NCBI GenBank assembly: GCA_937919655.1
Contig: CALFPJ010000095.1
Coordinates: 54,263-118,262, forward strand
DNA length: 64,000 bases
Reading direction: 5' to 3'
Source of the DNA: an uncultured Gemmatimonadales bacterium
GTDB taxonomy: Bacteria > Gemmatimonadota > Gemmatimonadetes > Longimicrobiales > Gaopeijiaceae
Part shown: piece after piece, positions 15,673 to 25,077 of the stretch
Numbering within the stretch: the stretch's first letter is position 1
Layout of the letters: every line of letters begins with the position of its first letter
The notes under the pieces: generated by a model
Database searches by the model: none
What the model saw: only the letters and a program-made list of their open reading frames with translations
Told to the model about the DNA's origin: nothing
Translations under genes and position numbers: made by a program

Positions 15673-18108
15673 TTAGTGACTAGCTGCTTCGGTTACCGCT
15701 TCTACCTTGCTCATGCGGAATGCAGAGCTCTGCACCACGCCCAAAATGAACGACGACATCTTGTTGCCGTTCGCTGCGGCCTGACGTTCGATCAATCTCA
15801 CCGTCGGCATGTCGAAGTACTCCACCCGTCGACCGAGGGCGTAGGCCATCATGTTGCGTGTGAAGGTCCTGACGAACACTTCCGGTCGGCCGAGAATCGC
15901 CTCACGCAGGTCGGTCGGATTTTTGATGGGCGTGCCGTCGTAGAGCTCACCCGTCGCGTCCACCGCCACACCGTTTTCCTTGATCCGCCATGCGCCGGTC
16001 ACATCGAAGTTGTCGAGCGCGAGGCCGATGGGGTCAATCACCCTATGGCATGAAGTGCACGAGGGATTAGCCCTGTGCTGCTCCATGCGTTGGCGTGTCG
16101 TCAACTCCACGCCATCGGATGCCGCCTCGGTTTCCTCGAAACCTGGTATGTCCGGCGGCGGTGGGGGTGGTGGGCTACCGAGCAGCACCTCCATCACCCA
16201 TTTCCCGCGCAAGACCGGAGACGTCCGGTTCGCGTGAGAGGTCATCATGAGAATGCTGCCGTGCCCCAAAAGGCCGCGGCGATTCATGTCGGCGACCGGG
16301 ACGCGGCGGAAGTTCGTTCCCGTGACGTCGGGAAGTCCGTAGTGCCGCGCGAGCCGTTCGTTCACGAAGGTGTAATCCGCGGTGAGGAGCTCGAAGACGT
16401 TGCGGTCTTCCTGCACGACGTTGTAAAAAAGAAGCTCGGTCTCCCGTTCCATCGCGTCGGACAACGTGTTGTCGTAGTACGGGTACAGCTGCGCGTCCGG
16501 ATGGATCTTCTCCAGGTCCTGCAGTCGGAGCCATTGTGACGCAAAGCGCGTGGCGAGCGCTTCGGCTCGCGGGTCCGCCAACATGCGGCGGGTTTGTTCT
16601 TCTAGGACGGAAGAGTCAGAGAGCTTACCGCGGGTGGCGAGCTCGATGAGCTCAGAGTCCGGCGGTGTGGCCCACAAAAAGAAGGACAGCCTCGAAGCGA
16701 GGTCGTTATCTGAGATGTCATACACATCGCCCGGCTCCGCGTTTTGGGGGGCCTCTTCAAGGCGGAAGACGAAGTGAGGGCTAGAGAGCGTCGCCTGAAG
16801 GGCATTGCGGATGCCGAGTTCAAAGCCACCCTCCTGACGCCCCTCGTCGAAGAATCCCATTAGGTCGGAGAGGTCGTTGCCCCTGAGCGGGCGGCGGTAT
16901 GCCTTCGCGCCCAACTGCCCGACGACCTCCTCGGCGCAGGACCGCTCCTCAGCCAATGAGGTCGGGCGGCAGGTGAAGATCGCTCGGCGAGCGGGTGTAT
17001 CCGAGATTCCCGAGACGCTAAAGGGCCCCGAGATGGTCATGTCACGCAGGTGTGGTGCCGTCGTGACGCCGTAGGCCGTTCCGATCTGGGAGTCAGCGAG
17101 CGTGTAGTCGACCGGGGTGATCAGGTCGACGACGGGACCTTCGAATTTCTGAATAAAGGCCGCCGAAACACGATGAGGGCCAGCCGTCACATGGATTGAC
17201 GGTGTTTCGAGACGGAGGCCCGTCGGATCTGACTCGGACATCCACCGGTCGATGTCGATAATGGCGGCCCGCTCTCCGTTGATCGACACCTCGAGTTGTT
17301 CGCCCGCCGAGGTGAGGCCGTAGAGGTTGCCGGTTGGCTCCGGGTGGAGGTCCAACTCAATCACGTATTCGCCGTCGGCCGGGAAGTTGTGGATGACCGA
17401 AGTGCCGCCGCGCGTTCCGAATGGTGCGCCTTCCACGTGTACCATCTGGGACATCGTCTTCGACACTTTGTAGACGGCAGAGGCAGGCGTCGCCCCTGGG
17501 TCGCCCACTGCAGCACGGGCCACGAATGCCGCGGCCCGCATGTATCCCTCCATGAGCGTTGCGGAGAGTAGCTGCACGTCTGCGATGTTGTCGAAGTTCC
17601 CGCTCATTGTCTCAGTGGGGAGGAACGCGGAGGCGTCAACATCGAGACCAAAGAGGTCGCGGACAGCAGCCTGGTATTCTGCCCGATTGAGGCGCTGGAA
17701 CGTCCGATACCCTGGATTCGGATTCCGCCGGCCGGCTTCATCTAGAGTCGTCTCGAGCGTCTTGGCCAAAAGCGCCAAGGTGTCTGCCGGAGGCCGAGCG
17801 CTGCCTGAGGGCGGCATCATGCCAGCGCGCAGCTTGTGGATGATCTTCTCGGCGAGGTCCGGGCTGGTCAGCGGATCCCCGGCGTCGAAGTGTTCCAGAG
17901 ACATATTGCCGCGCAGGCGTCGGTCGCTGTGGCAGCGTACGCAATATTCCTCGATGACCTCGTTCAGGGTTTCATCGAGAGTGCCATTGATCGTGGCTGC
18001 CCCAGTCACGTGGGGATCGTACGAGACCGCAAGTTCTTCGCTGGTCTCGGGGGCAATACTCACGAGAACGAGCCCCGCGATAAGCATCGCGGACGCGTAG
18101 TTGTTCAT
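15673..18108 (-). CDS. Di-heme c-type DUF1592/DUF1588/DUF1585-family protein
   Basis: An 811-residue secreted protein with an N-terminal signal segment. It carries two CxxCH heme c motifs: C56-H60 (EEYCVRCHSDRRLRG, the DUF1587-like N-terminal module) and C684-H688 (SCTSCHRVIDPIG, followed by the GLALDNFD that marks DUF1588). Between them lie DUF1595 (YRRPLRGNDL) and DUF1592 (LASRLSFFLWATPPDSEL), and DUF1585 closes the protein. This architecture is common in Planctomycetes, Acidobacteria and Gemmatimonadota, often in large secreted-enzyme gene sets. An electron-transfer or oxidative role is likely and the substrate is unknown. A GAGG site precedes the ATG at 18108. First gene of the three-gene operon. 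Confidence 0.9.
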   Translation of the reverse strand: MNNYASAMLIAGLVLVSIAPETSEELAVSYDPHVTGAATINGTLDETLNEVIEEYCVRCHSDRRLRGNMSLEHFDAGDPLTSPDLAEKIIHKLRAGMMPPSGSARPPADTLALLAKTLETTLDEAGRRNPNPGYRTFQRLNRAEYQAAVRDLFGLDVDASAFLPTETMSGNFDNIADVQLLSATLMEGYMRAAAFVARAAVGDPGATPASAVYKVSKTMSQMVHVEGAPFGTRGGTSVIHNFPADGEYVIELDLHPEPTGNLYGLTSAGEQLEVSINGERAAIIDIDRWMSESDPTGLRLETPSIHVTAGPHRVSAAFIQKFEGPVVDLITPVDYTLADSQIGTAYGVTTAPHLRDMTISGPFSVSGISDTPARRAIFTCRPTSLAEERSCAEEVVGQLGAKAYRRPLRGNDLSDLMGFFDEGRQEGGFELGIRNALQATLSSPHFVFRLEEAPQNAEPGDVYDISDNDLASRLSFFLWATPPDSELIELATRGKLSDSSVLEEQTRRMLADPRAEALATRFASQWLRLQDLEKIHPDAQLYPYYDNTLSDAMERETELLFYNVVQEDRNVFELLTADYTFVNERLARHYGLPDVTGTNFRRVPVADMNRRGLLGHGSILMMTSHANRTSPVLRGKWVMEVLLGSPPPPPPPDIPGFEETEAASDGVELTTRQRMEQHRANPSCTSCHRVIDPIGLALDNFDVTGAWRIKENGVAVDATGELYDGTPIKNPTDLREAILGRPEVFVRTFTRNMMAYALGRRVEYFDMPTVRLIERQAAANGNKMSSFILGVVQSSAFRMSKVEAVTEAASH

Positions 18109-18484
18109 TCAGGCCTCGGGTCGCTTTACAAGAGCTGTCGGTGTTTCAACTGGTCACAACCACTAAAGGACACCTAGGCAGCCAAAGTGCTGACCGGTGG
18201 CAGGTCCGTGTTGTGATTGAAGGAAGAATACGGGGCCAGAGAGGTTTGCGCTATCGGAATTTGGACCTAGTAAGAATAGGCCTGGGAAGGTGGTGTTCTC
18301 GCCTGGGCACGGGACCCCGCGTCGCAGCCTAGGCACGCCTGGTTCGGTCATAACGCTGCGGCGATGCGTGGCCAGGGGCCAGCGCCAGCCTGGGAATGCC
18401 CCCCCGGGGCGGCGCCTCCCCATCGCGTTACGCGTGATCCGTACGTCACCAGTCGGAGTCCTTGTCGTCGCAGAGCCGGCTGCA
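18109..18484. other. Intergenic stretch with no supported gene
   Basis: About 375 bp upstream of the DUF1592 operon, presumably holding its promoter. Short open frames on both strands have low-complexity Arg/Pro/Gly composition and no ribosome site. No repeat or RNA gene was recognised. Confidence 0.4.
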
Positions 18485-18950
18485 TCACTGGCGACCGGCC
18501 AGGATTTTTTTCAGAAAATCGTTTTCCATCGGATTGTCGTGGTGTTCCCCCAGAAGGCTGTGCCGGGAACGATCATGGCCGAGGGACTGGAGGAGGGCGC
18601 CCAGATTCCGCAGGCCACGAAAATTGCTGGTCGTTGTCATATTCATAGTGGAGCATGGGGGTCGGTGAACCCGGGTCCTGCTGTCAGCCGACGCCAAACC
18701 AGCTGCGGAAGAACCGGATACTCGTGACATCGTGGTCTTCCAAGAAGGACACGTTGTTCTTGAGAATCATCGAGTCGTGTAGCAGATAGACGAAGCTGTC
18801 TTGGAAGGTTTCCAGCGCGCGCCACAGAGCACCGATGACGTAGTGTCGGTTGGCCACATCTAGGAGATGGGTATTGGGGATCCGGCGAACCTTGGCGTAG
18901 TAACTCTTGTCCTCTGAGTCGGAGTCCACGACGACGATCTCGTCGTTTCC
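18485..18950 (-). pseudogene. 5'-truncated, frameshifted remnant, possibly glycosyltransferase-like
   Basis: From 18948 down to 18684 the minus strand encodes a protein-like stretch without its natural start. It includes NDEIVVVDSDSEDKSYYAKV, RRIPNTHLLDVANRHYVIGA and SFVYLLHDSMILKNN, and stops after RFFRSWFGVG. The EIVVVDSDS segment and the later HDS recall nucleotide-sugar-binding motifs of GT-A glycosyltransferases, which is a weak inference. A second protein-like piece in another frame, ending HHDNPMENDFLKKIL just before 18485, may be the continuation after a frameshift. At about 18948 the sequence changes abruptly to the truncated permease on the opposite strand. The base composition is less GC-rich than in neighbouring genes. 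Confidence 0.4.
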
Positions 18951-20051
18951 ATGGACGTCTTTATGAGCCCGGAACGATATCCTGACGATATCGCGATCTG
19001 GAATTTCCAACGATCGCTTCTCGAGCGGGTCCGCAGTGTTCCCGGAGTCTCGTATGCCGGGGTTGGTGAGGAATTGCCCGTCGCCGGTGGATACGGATGC
19101 ACGGTTCAAGGCTTTTCGGACGCTTCGGTGTTCGCTCGTATCGAGGCGGCCGGTATGACCACGTGCGCGGGGCAGGAGGTCGTGAGCCCCGGGTATTTCG
19201 AGGCATTGGGCATCCCTCTAGTAGAGGGACGATACCTGGATGACGGCGACAACGACGACCCTGGTCGGGCGTCGGTAGTGGTGAGCCGTGCGTTCGCCGA
19301 GCGGTTCTGGCCCGGCGAGAATGCGCTTGGGAAGGGCGTGAACCCGGGGGGCCGGACCGTCGAGCCGTACTATCACGTCGTAGGCGTTGTAGGTGACGTA
19401 CCCAAGGCGTCTGATGACGGGCGTGCGCCGCTCAGTCAGGCCGCGGTCGCGATCTGCTATCCGGTGGTAGAGGATCCCAACGTCGAGGGCGATTGGGGGT
19501 CGTGGCCGGGCGTCACTTCACTCGTCGTGAAGAGTGATGTCGCCGCGAACACGTTGGCACCCGCGATCCGGGCGGCCGTGAACGAACTGGATCCTCAGGT
19601 GCCGATCGCCAATTTGCAGCCCGTGGATGACCTCGTGGCAGCTGCCCTCTCGGAGGTCTCGTTCGTTTCGCTGCTCCTCGCTATAGCCGCGGGGGTCTCG
19701 CTTCTCCTATCGGCCGTCGGGCTCTACGGGGTGGTCTCCTACGGCGTCACCGCGCGCACACGCGAGATCGGAATGCGCCTCGCCATCGGTGCCCGCCCTG
19801 GTGACGTGAGGAGCCAGATTGTAGCCGGATCGATGCGGCTGGCCGCTGTGGGCCTGGCGGCCGGCCTCGTGCTGGCGGTTGGGACGTCGAGGGCGCTCGC
19901 AGGACTGGTTGTCGGGTTGGAGCCGTCCGGTTGGGGGACCTACACGATGGGCTTGGCGCTCCTGGCCGTTGTGGCGCTCGTGGCAAGTTGGATCCCCGCT
20001 CTGCGTGCCTCCGGTGTGGATCCCGCGATCGCGCTGCGTTCAGAGTCCTGA
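18951..20051 (+). pseudogene. C-terminal half of an ADOP/MacB-type ABC permease, 5' truncated
   Basis: The 366 codons match only the last part of an ADOP-type FtsX-like permease, normally about 800 residues. They cover the second periplasmic core domain (RSVPGVSYAGVGEELPVAGG; GQEVVSPGYFEALGIPLVEG; VVSRAFAERFWPGENALGK) and the final FtsX domain with helices at about 237-262, 290-312 and 325-345, ending in WIPALRASGVDPAIALR. The N-terminal helix, first core domain and first FtsX domain are missing. The ATG at 18951 has no ribosome site and falls at the junction with an unrelated minus-strand fragment, so this is probably not a functional gene. No ABC ATPase is nearby. Confidence 0.75.
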
Positions 20052-20084
20052 TCCACGACGGGGGGCGACGGGTTTTAGCGTCGG

Positions 20085-21614
20085 TTAGAACACCACCAGC
20101 CGGCCCACCACCGCCTGCCCGGGGCGGGCGCCCGTCACGACCTCACCGTCTCGCACGACGAACTGGCCGTTCACGAGCACGAACTTGACGCCTTCTGAAT
20201 AGGTCAGGTCGCCGTCGAAGGTGGCGGTGTCGATGATGCGCGCGGGGTCGAATACCGTGACGTCCGCGTCACTGCCGATCTGTAGGCGCCCTTTACGGTG
20301 CATCTGCGGGGAGATCGTTTCGAGCCGTTGAGCGGGCATGAGGGTGATCTTGCGGAGTCCCTCCATCAGCGTGAGGACACCTTCGTCCCGCACGTATTTG
20401 CCCAAGAAACGTGCGAAGGTCCCCGCGCTGCGCGGGTGTGCCCCAGGCGCGTAGGGCATGCCGTCCGATGCGACCATGACATTCGGCGCAGACATCGCGC
20501 TCGAAATCCACTCGGGCTTCATCAGGTGAATGATGATGACGCCGTCGCGCGCGCGAAATTCATTGAAGGTGGCTTCGGTGAGGCGCTCGCCGGTCTCCTG
20601 CCACTGCAGATCGCCATACGAAATCTGCAGACGCTCCTGCCATCCTTCGTCGAAGATCGTGGACCCGATGGTCGTGGACGCGGCGGTGTAAGGGTATGCT
20701 TCCGTTGTCACGTCCACCCCGGCGGCTTGCGCACCGGTGATCAGGTCCAAGTTGGTCTGGATGTCCCACAGGCTCATGCTGTTGACGTGCACGATGTGCA
20801 GTGGCGCACCCGTGGCCACCGCGTTGGCGATGACCTCCTGCATGGCGTCGATCCCCATTGAACGGACATGTGTGTAAATCGGGATCTGCTCGTTTCCGGC
20901 CATCTCGAAGACCCGGTAGATCTCATCGCGATTCGCGCCCGGGTAATACTGGTGTGGCATTCCGATGCCGATCGCGCCCTCGGCCAACCCCTCTCGGAGG
21001 CGGGCACGAAGGGCGGGGTACTGATCCTTCTCCAGTGCATCGTAGCGGCTCGCATCCAGGGCGGTACCCATCGTGAGCATCTCTTCTAAGGTTGGCTCAC
21101 GCGTGGTCAGCTCCTTGAGGAGCGCCTTCACCTGGGCGACCTCCGGCGCATAATTGGGCATGACCCACATGCGTGCCGCCCCGTGGGACATTGTGGCCCC
21201 GAAGTTCAGGACTGAGTTGCCGCGTCGGCCCTTTAGATAGGAAGCCACGTCCGGCATGCCGCCCTCGAGTTCGAGCGCCGTGGTCACGCCGTCCATCGCC
21301 TGAAATTCGTTGGCTCGGTTGGTCTGCCCGTGCGCGTGCAGGTCGATGAATCCGGGGGCTACAACCATGCCCGACACATCGACGACGACGTCGCCGCTAA
21401 GCGCAGCTGCAGAAATGGCGACCACCGTCTGCCCGCGGATCCCCACGTTTCGAATCGCGTCTAGACCGGTCTCGGGATCCATGACCCGGCCACCCTGCAG
21501 GACGACGTCATAGCGTTCCTGGGTTGCCGCGGCGGACGGGATCAAAATGAACGGGAGGGCGCAGACGAGTGCGGCGCGGCGCAGGCTGGGCAGAATCCGG
21601 ATTATAGGCGACAT
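20085..21614 (-). CDS. Secreted amidohydrolase, N-acyl-D-amino-acid deacylase-like
   Basis: A 509-residue metal-dependent amidohydrolase with a signal peptide (about 1-31). Residues 35-60 form the N-terminal beta-sandwich (YDVVLQGGRVMDPETGLDA). The first metal motif is PGFIDLHAHGQTN, then YTHVRSMG and LHIVHVNS supply further histidines, and VMVASDGMPYAPGAHPRS the late aspartate. The C-terminus returns to the sandwich (GRLQIGSDADVTVFDP). The layout and late-Asp context match D-aminoacylase-type enzymes that release D-amino acids from N-acyl derivatives. Exact substrate is not assigned. It converges with the truncated permease, leaving a 33-bp gap. Confidence 0.82.
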   Translation of the reverse strand: MSPIIRILPSLRRAALVCALPFILIPSAAATQERYDVVLQGGRVMDPETGLDAIRNVGIRGQTVVAISAAALSGDVVVDVSGMVVAPGFIDLHAHGQTNRANEFQAMDGVTTALELEGGMPDVASYLKGRRGNSVLNFGATMSHGAARMWVMPNYAPEVAQVKALLKELTTREPTLEEMLTMGTALDASRYDALEKDQYPALRARLREGLAEGAIGIGMPHQYYPGANRDEIYRVFEMAGNEQIPIYTHVRSMGIDAMQEVIANAVATGAPLHIVHVNSMSLWDIQTNLDLITGAQAAGVDVTTEAYPYTAASTTIGSTIFDEGWQERLQISYGDLQWQETGERLTEATFNEFRARDGVIIIHLMKPEWISSAMSAPNVMVASDGMPYAPGAHPRSAGTFARFLGKYVRDEGVLTLMEGLRKITLMPAQRLETISPQMHRKGRLQIGSDADVTVFDPARIIDTATFDGDLTYSEGVKFVLVNGQFVVRDGEVVTGARPGQAVVGRLVVF

Positions 21615-22071
21615 GCGTGGGGCTCCGAGTACGGGTCGGCTCGCAAGCTAGGTCTGGTCGCGCGACAACTCCAGCCGCCCTCGCAGGTACCGAAGGTGAG
21701 CCGCTCGCTGTCCGTCTGGCCGGCTGGGTCTCTTTTCTTCATGCTTCGCACTGTCGTCCAGTTGGACTTGGTTGCCGGCCTGACGTCCAGCCTTTTGCTG
21801 GGCCGGCAGCATACGCGGGTGTCCAGACCGTATCCGACACCGGATTGAACGAAGTGGGGGCGTCGGTCGATTCTGTGGAGGTCACGCTGCGCGAGGCCTC
21901 CGGCGAGGTAGTCTCCGAGGCGGATGGTCTCTTCCGCCTGGACGTTCCGAAGCCCGGGGAATACAGGAGTCACGTCGACTCAGTCGACGGGTGGCGTCGG
22001 AGTCGGACGCCATCGGCCCCCCGCGGCGAGACCTGCCGGGCGAAGTCGCCGGCCGACTGGCGCACACAGCG
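21615..22071 (+). pseudogene. Region with a carboxypeptidase-regulatory-domain remnant
   Basis: About 450 bp between divergent genes. Residues encoded at about 21860-21985 (+) read SVEVTLREASGEVVS and EADGLFRLDVPKPGEYR, which closely follow the beta-sandwich pattern of CarboxypepD_reg/DUF4480-like domains. Upstream in the same frame AGPAAYAGVQ could be a decayed signal-peptide end. The frame has no ribosome site and dissolves into low-complexity sequence by 22000. I read it as the remnant of a secreted protein. Promoters for the flanking genes must also lie here. Confidence 0.35.
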
Positions 22072-23775
22072 ATGTCGACCATCTTGTCGCCCATGACAGC
22101 TGACTTACTTGCCGCCGCCGAGTGGTTGGACCGCTTCTTTACGGCATACCATTTTCGCAGACCCGTGAACGCGACGTTCATCGGGCGGCACGAGTACGAT
22201 GCCGCTTTGCCCGACTACTCCGACCGAGGCATGGGGGATACGGTCGCGGAAATGGAGGGGCTCCTCCGGAGTGCTCCCGATGGTGTCGGTTCTCCGAGTC
22301 AGCGTCTCGACGTGCGGCTCGCGAAGGGCTTCTTGAAGACCCAGTTGTGGGAATTCGGGTCCGGGCAGGGCCCGCTGGGGAATCCATCGTTGTATACGGG
22401 CGAGGCTGTTTTTGGTGTGATGTCGCTTTTTTTGAGCGACTTCGCGCCCACCGGGCATAGAGTGGAGGCTGCCATTGAGCGGCTCCACGCGACCCCAGCA
22501 CTGCTCGCGCAGGGCAGGGCGAACGTACGCGAGGCGCCGACGGAGTGGGTCCAGCGGGCGCTCCGCGAATGCGAGGGTGGACTGACATTCTTGAGCGACG
22601 GAATCGCGGCATTGGGTGCGTCTGGAGTGTCTAGCGCTCAGATCGAGGCGCTGTCATCCGCGGGCGCGGTGGCGGCTCAGGCGTTCGCGGACTTTTCAGA
22701 GTATCTCCGAATCGAGATCCGCTCGAATGAATCGGACGGCTATTCCGCCGGACAGGAAGCGCTCGACCTTCACATACGACAGGCTCATTTTCTGCCCGAG
22801 GATGCGAGCGAGATCGTGCACTACGCCGAGGTTGAAATGGCGGCTGCGCGCGCATATGTGATGCAACACGCCGTCGACTTCGGCGTGACCTCGCCGGAAG
22901 CCGCCGTCGCGGGGCTGGCTGACTTACATCCGAAGACGGCCGGGTACCTTCCGCGTTACGCGTCTGAGTGGAAGAGAGTTCGCTCGCTCGCTGAAAGGGA
23001 ACATCTCCTCACGTGGCCCGACTTCCCCATCGAGTACGCCCCCAGGCCCGCGTGGTCGCGAGCCGCGGCGCCCTATTTGTATTTCCTTTTCTATCGGTCT
23101 CCGGCGGCGTATGGGCGTCCGCCGGTTCACAAGTACATGGTGACCCCGATCGAAGCGGAAATGCCTGCCGATCTGCAGTCCGATCTGCTGCGTGCGAACA
23201 ATGACAGCGCGATCCTCCTTAACCACGTGATCCATCACGGCGGCATCGGTCACCACGTACAGAATTGGCATGCCTTCCAGGCAGAGTCGCGCGTAGGCCA
23301 GATGGCTGCGGTGGATTGCGCGTCACGGACCGCGATGCAGTGCGCTGGCACGATGGCGGAAGGATGGGCCTGCTACGCTACGGACCTCATGGCCGAGTTC
23401 GGGGCGCTCACTCCGTTGCAGGAGTACGCGGAGCGCCAGTCACGGGTGCGAATGTGCGCGCGTGCGGTGGTCGACGTGCGACTCCATCAAGGGCGAATGA
23501 CCTTTGAGGGTGCGGTCAACTACTATCGAGCGCATGCCGGAATGTCAGAAGCGGCAGCGACAGGTGAGGTGACGAAGAACAGCATGTTCCCGGCTATGGC
23601 TCTGATGTACCTGATGGGCACGAATGGCATTCATTCACTCAGGCGGGAGTTGGCGCGCCGACCCGGCTTCGAGCTGCGCGACTTCCACGACCGCTTTCTT
23701 TCCTACGGATCCGTGCCGGTCGCGTTAATTGCGGAGTCCATGACGCATGCAGAGGCGGAGGATCGTGACAAGTAA
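22072..23775 (+). CDS. DUF885 family protein with altered zinc motif
   Basis: A 567-residue DUF885 protein. The family is gluzincin-like, with a normal HExxPGH core. Here the motif is HHGGIGHHVQNWHAF (about residues 385-399), so the catalytic glutamate position is histidine, although nearby histidines and the downstream GTMAEGWACYATDLMAEFG, which supplies the third ligand region, are conserved. There is no signal peptide, so it is probably cytoplasmic. The start at ATG 22072 is preferred to 21991 because the intervening residues look like upstream non-coding sequence; 22093 is another option. It lies 13 bp before a second, canonical DUF885 gene, which suggests a paired function. Confidence 0.78.
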   Translation: MSTILSPMTADLLAAAEWLDRFFTAYHFRRPVNATFIGRHEYDAALPDYSDRGMGDTVAEMEGLLRSAPDGVGSPSQRLDVRLAKGFLKTQLWEFGSGQGPLGNPSLYTGEAVFGVMSLFLSDFAPTGHRVEAAIERLHATPALLAQGRANVREAPTEWVQRALRECEGGLTFLSDGIAALGASGVSSAQIEALSSAGAVAAQAFADFSEYLRIEIRSNESDGYSAGQEALDLHIRQAHFLPEDASEIVHYAEVEMAAARAYVMQHAVDFGVTSPEAAVAGLADLHPKTAGYLPRYASEWKRVRSLAEREHLLTWPDFPIEYAPRPAWSRAAAPYLYFLFYRSPAAYGRPPVHKYMVTPIEAEMPADLQSDLLRANNDSAILLNHVIHHGGIGHHVQNWHAFQAESRVGQMAAVDCASRTAMQCAGTMAEGWACYATDLMAEFGALTPLQEYAERQSRVRMCARAVVDVRLHQGRMTFEGAVNYYRAHAGMSEAAATGEVTKNSMFPAMALMYLMGTNGIHSLRRELARRPGFELRDFHDRFLSYGSVPVALIAESMTHAEAEDRDK

Positions 23776-23788
23776 CGGAGCTGAGGGG

Positions 23789-24985
23789 ATGAGGCTGAGC
23801 GATGCGACGATCGAGTACGGGCAGCGAGCAGCAGAGGCGATCCTGGGTCTGGACGTCTTGTATCGAGCCGAGAGTGGTGACGGTACCGGCCTGGCGGTCC
23901 TTAATATGTCCCTCGGTGACGAGCTTCGACCGGCGCCATACGCCGGATATGCGGAGGCCAGGGGAGACTTCGAGGATCTGCGCGTCTTAGCCGCGGCTCT
24001 ACCAGAAGCGGATAGGCGCCGGTACTACGACCAGCTTTGCCACTCGTCACTGACCTTCGCGGCGTGGCGCGAGGCCGGTGTCCCATTCGAGCGCCAACTC
24101 GTCGACTTCCTCCACGTACCTGCTGCGCCGGCCTCAGAGGCCGAGGTCGATGCCCTCCGAGGTGCACTCTCCGACCGGCTCTCGGCGATGGGCTACAGCG
24201 GAGACCTCGCCGCGCAGTGCGCAGCCTGGGAGGATCGCAATCGGGTTACGGCGGATGCGGTACCCGGTGTCCTCGACGCGCTGCTTTCTGAGGCGTGGGA
24301 TCGAACCATGGAACACGTCGTGGAGATTCCTGCCGATAAGAGCGATGGCATGCGGGTGTCGGCAGTGACAGACGTGCCTTTCAATGCTCGCTGTGATTAC
24401 CTGCGACGCACGATCGATCTCAACGTTGAGCCGACGCTCACCCGACCGAGCCTCAAACACTTGGCGGTCCACGAGGGATATCCGGGTCACTACGTCCAGT
24501 TCAAGCTGCGCGAGACGATGTTTCGAGCTGGTGTAGCTCCGGCTGACAACCTCCTGTCCGTAGTGAATACGGCCAGCTCGTGCGTGTTCGAAGGCATCGC
24601 GGATGCGGGGCTCGCCGCGATCGGATGGGACGACGGAGATGACGACAGAGTGCAGTCTCTGGTCAACCGTCATCGGGCCGCGATCGGGACCGGTGCCGCG
24701 TGGCGGTTGCACGGCTTGGGGCGCCCCCGAGGTGAGGTCACCGACTGGTTACGTGCCCAGGCGCTCGTCGGAGGAGACGGGTGGGTCGACAATCGCATGC
24801 AGTTCATTGCTGCGCCGTCACGTGCCGTCCTGATTTGGTCGTATTGGTGGGGTGAGCACTTCGTGGCTCCTGCCTGGGCCGCGGTCCCCGAGGGGCGTCG
24901 CGACGACTTTGTGCGCTTCCTTTATGGGCGCATGCACTCAAACGAAACCGTGGGGATGTTCGGTTCGGGTGGTTGGATTGAGTGA
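23789..24985 (+). CDS. DUF885 family protein, canonical motif
   Basis: A 398-residue protein with the conserved DUF885 core KHLAVHEGYPGHYVQF, retaining the HExxPGH metal/catalytic signature, and SSCVFEGIADAGLA, the second motif with the glutamate ligand. There is no signal peptide. ATG 23789 is preferred because GGAG lies 8 bp upstream; ATG 23747 and GTG 23765 are in-frame alternatives that overlap the previous gene. It is shorter than typical DUF885 proteins (about 550 residues), mainly through missing N-terminal helices. Probably a metallopeptidase or related hydrolase partnered with the gene just upstream. Substrate unknown. Confidence 0.75.
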   Translation: MRLSDATIEYGQRAAEAILGLDVLYRAESGDGTGLAVLNMSLGDELRPAPYAGYAEARGDFEDLRVLAAALPEADRRRYYDQLCHSSLTFAAWREAGVPFERQLVDFLHVPAAPASEAEVDALRGALSDRLSAMGYSGDLAAQCAAWEDRNRVTADAVPGVLDALLSEAWDRTMEHVVEIPADKSDGMRVSAVTDVPFNARCDYLRRTIDLNVEPTLTRPSLKHLAVHEGYPGHYVQFKLRETMFRAGVAPADNLLSVVNTASSCVFEGIADAGLAAIGWDDGDDDRVQSLVNRHRAAIGTGAAWRLHGLGRPRGEVTDWLRAQALVGGDGWVDNRMQFIAAPSRAVLIWSYWWGEHFVAPAWAAVPEGRRDDFVRFLYGRMHSNETVGMFGSGGWIE

Positions 24986-25077
24986 ATCCCAGGAGTGACA
25001 GGCGGGTATCGAATCGCCCACTCCATCCCAGGAGGGCCCAACAGAAGGCCCCACTTGATTAGAAAGGAATCCCGAAA

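Noticed and set aside
18163..18423. 86-codon minus-strand frame upstream of the DUF1592 operon
   Set aside because: Low-complexity Arg/Pro/Gly composition, no ribosome site and no recognisable motif.
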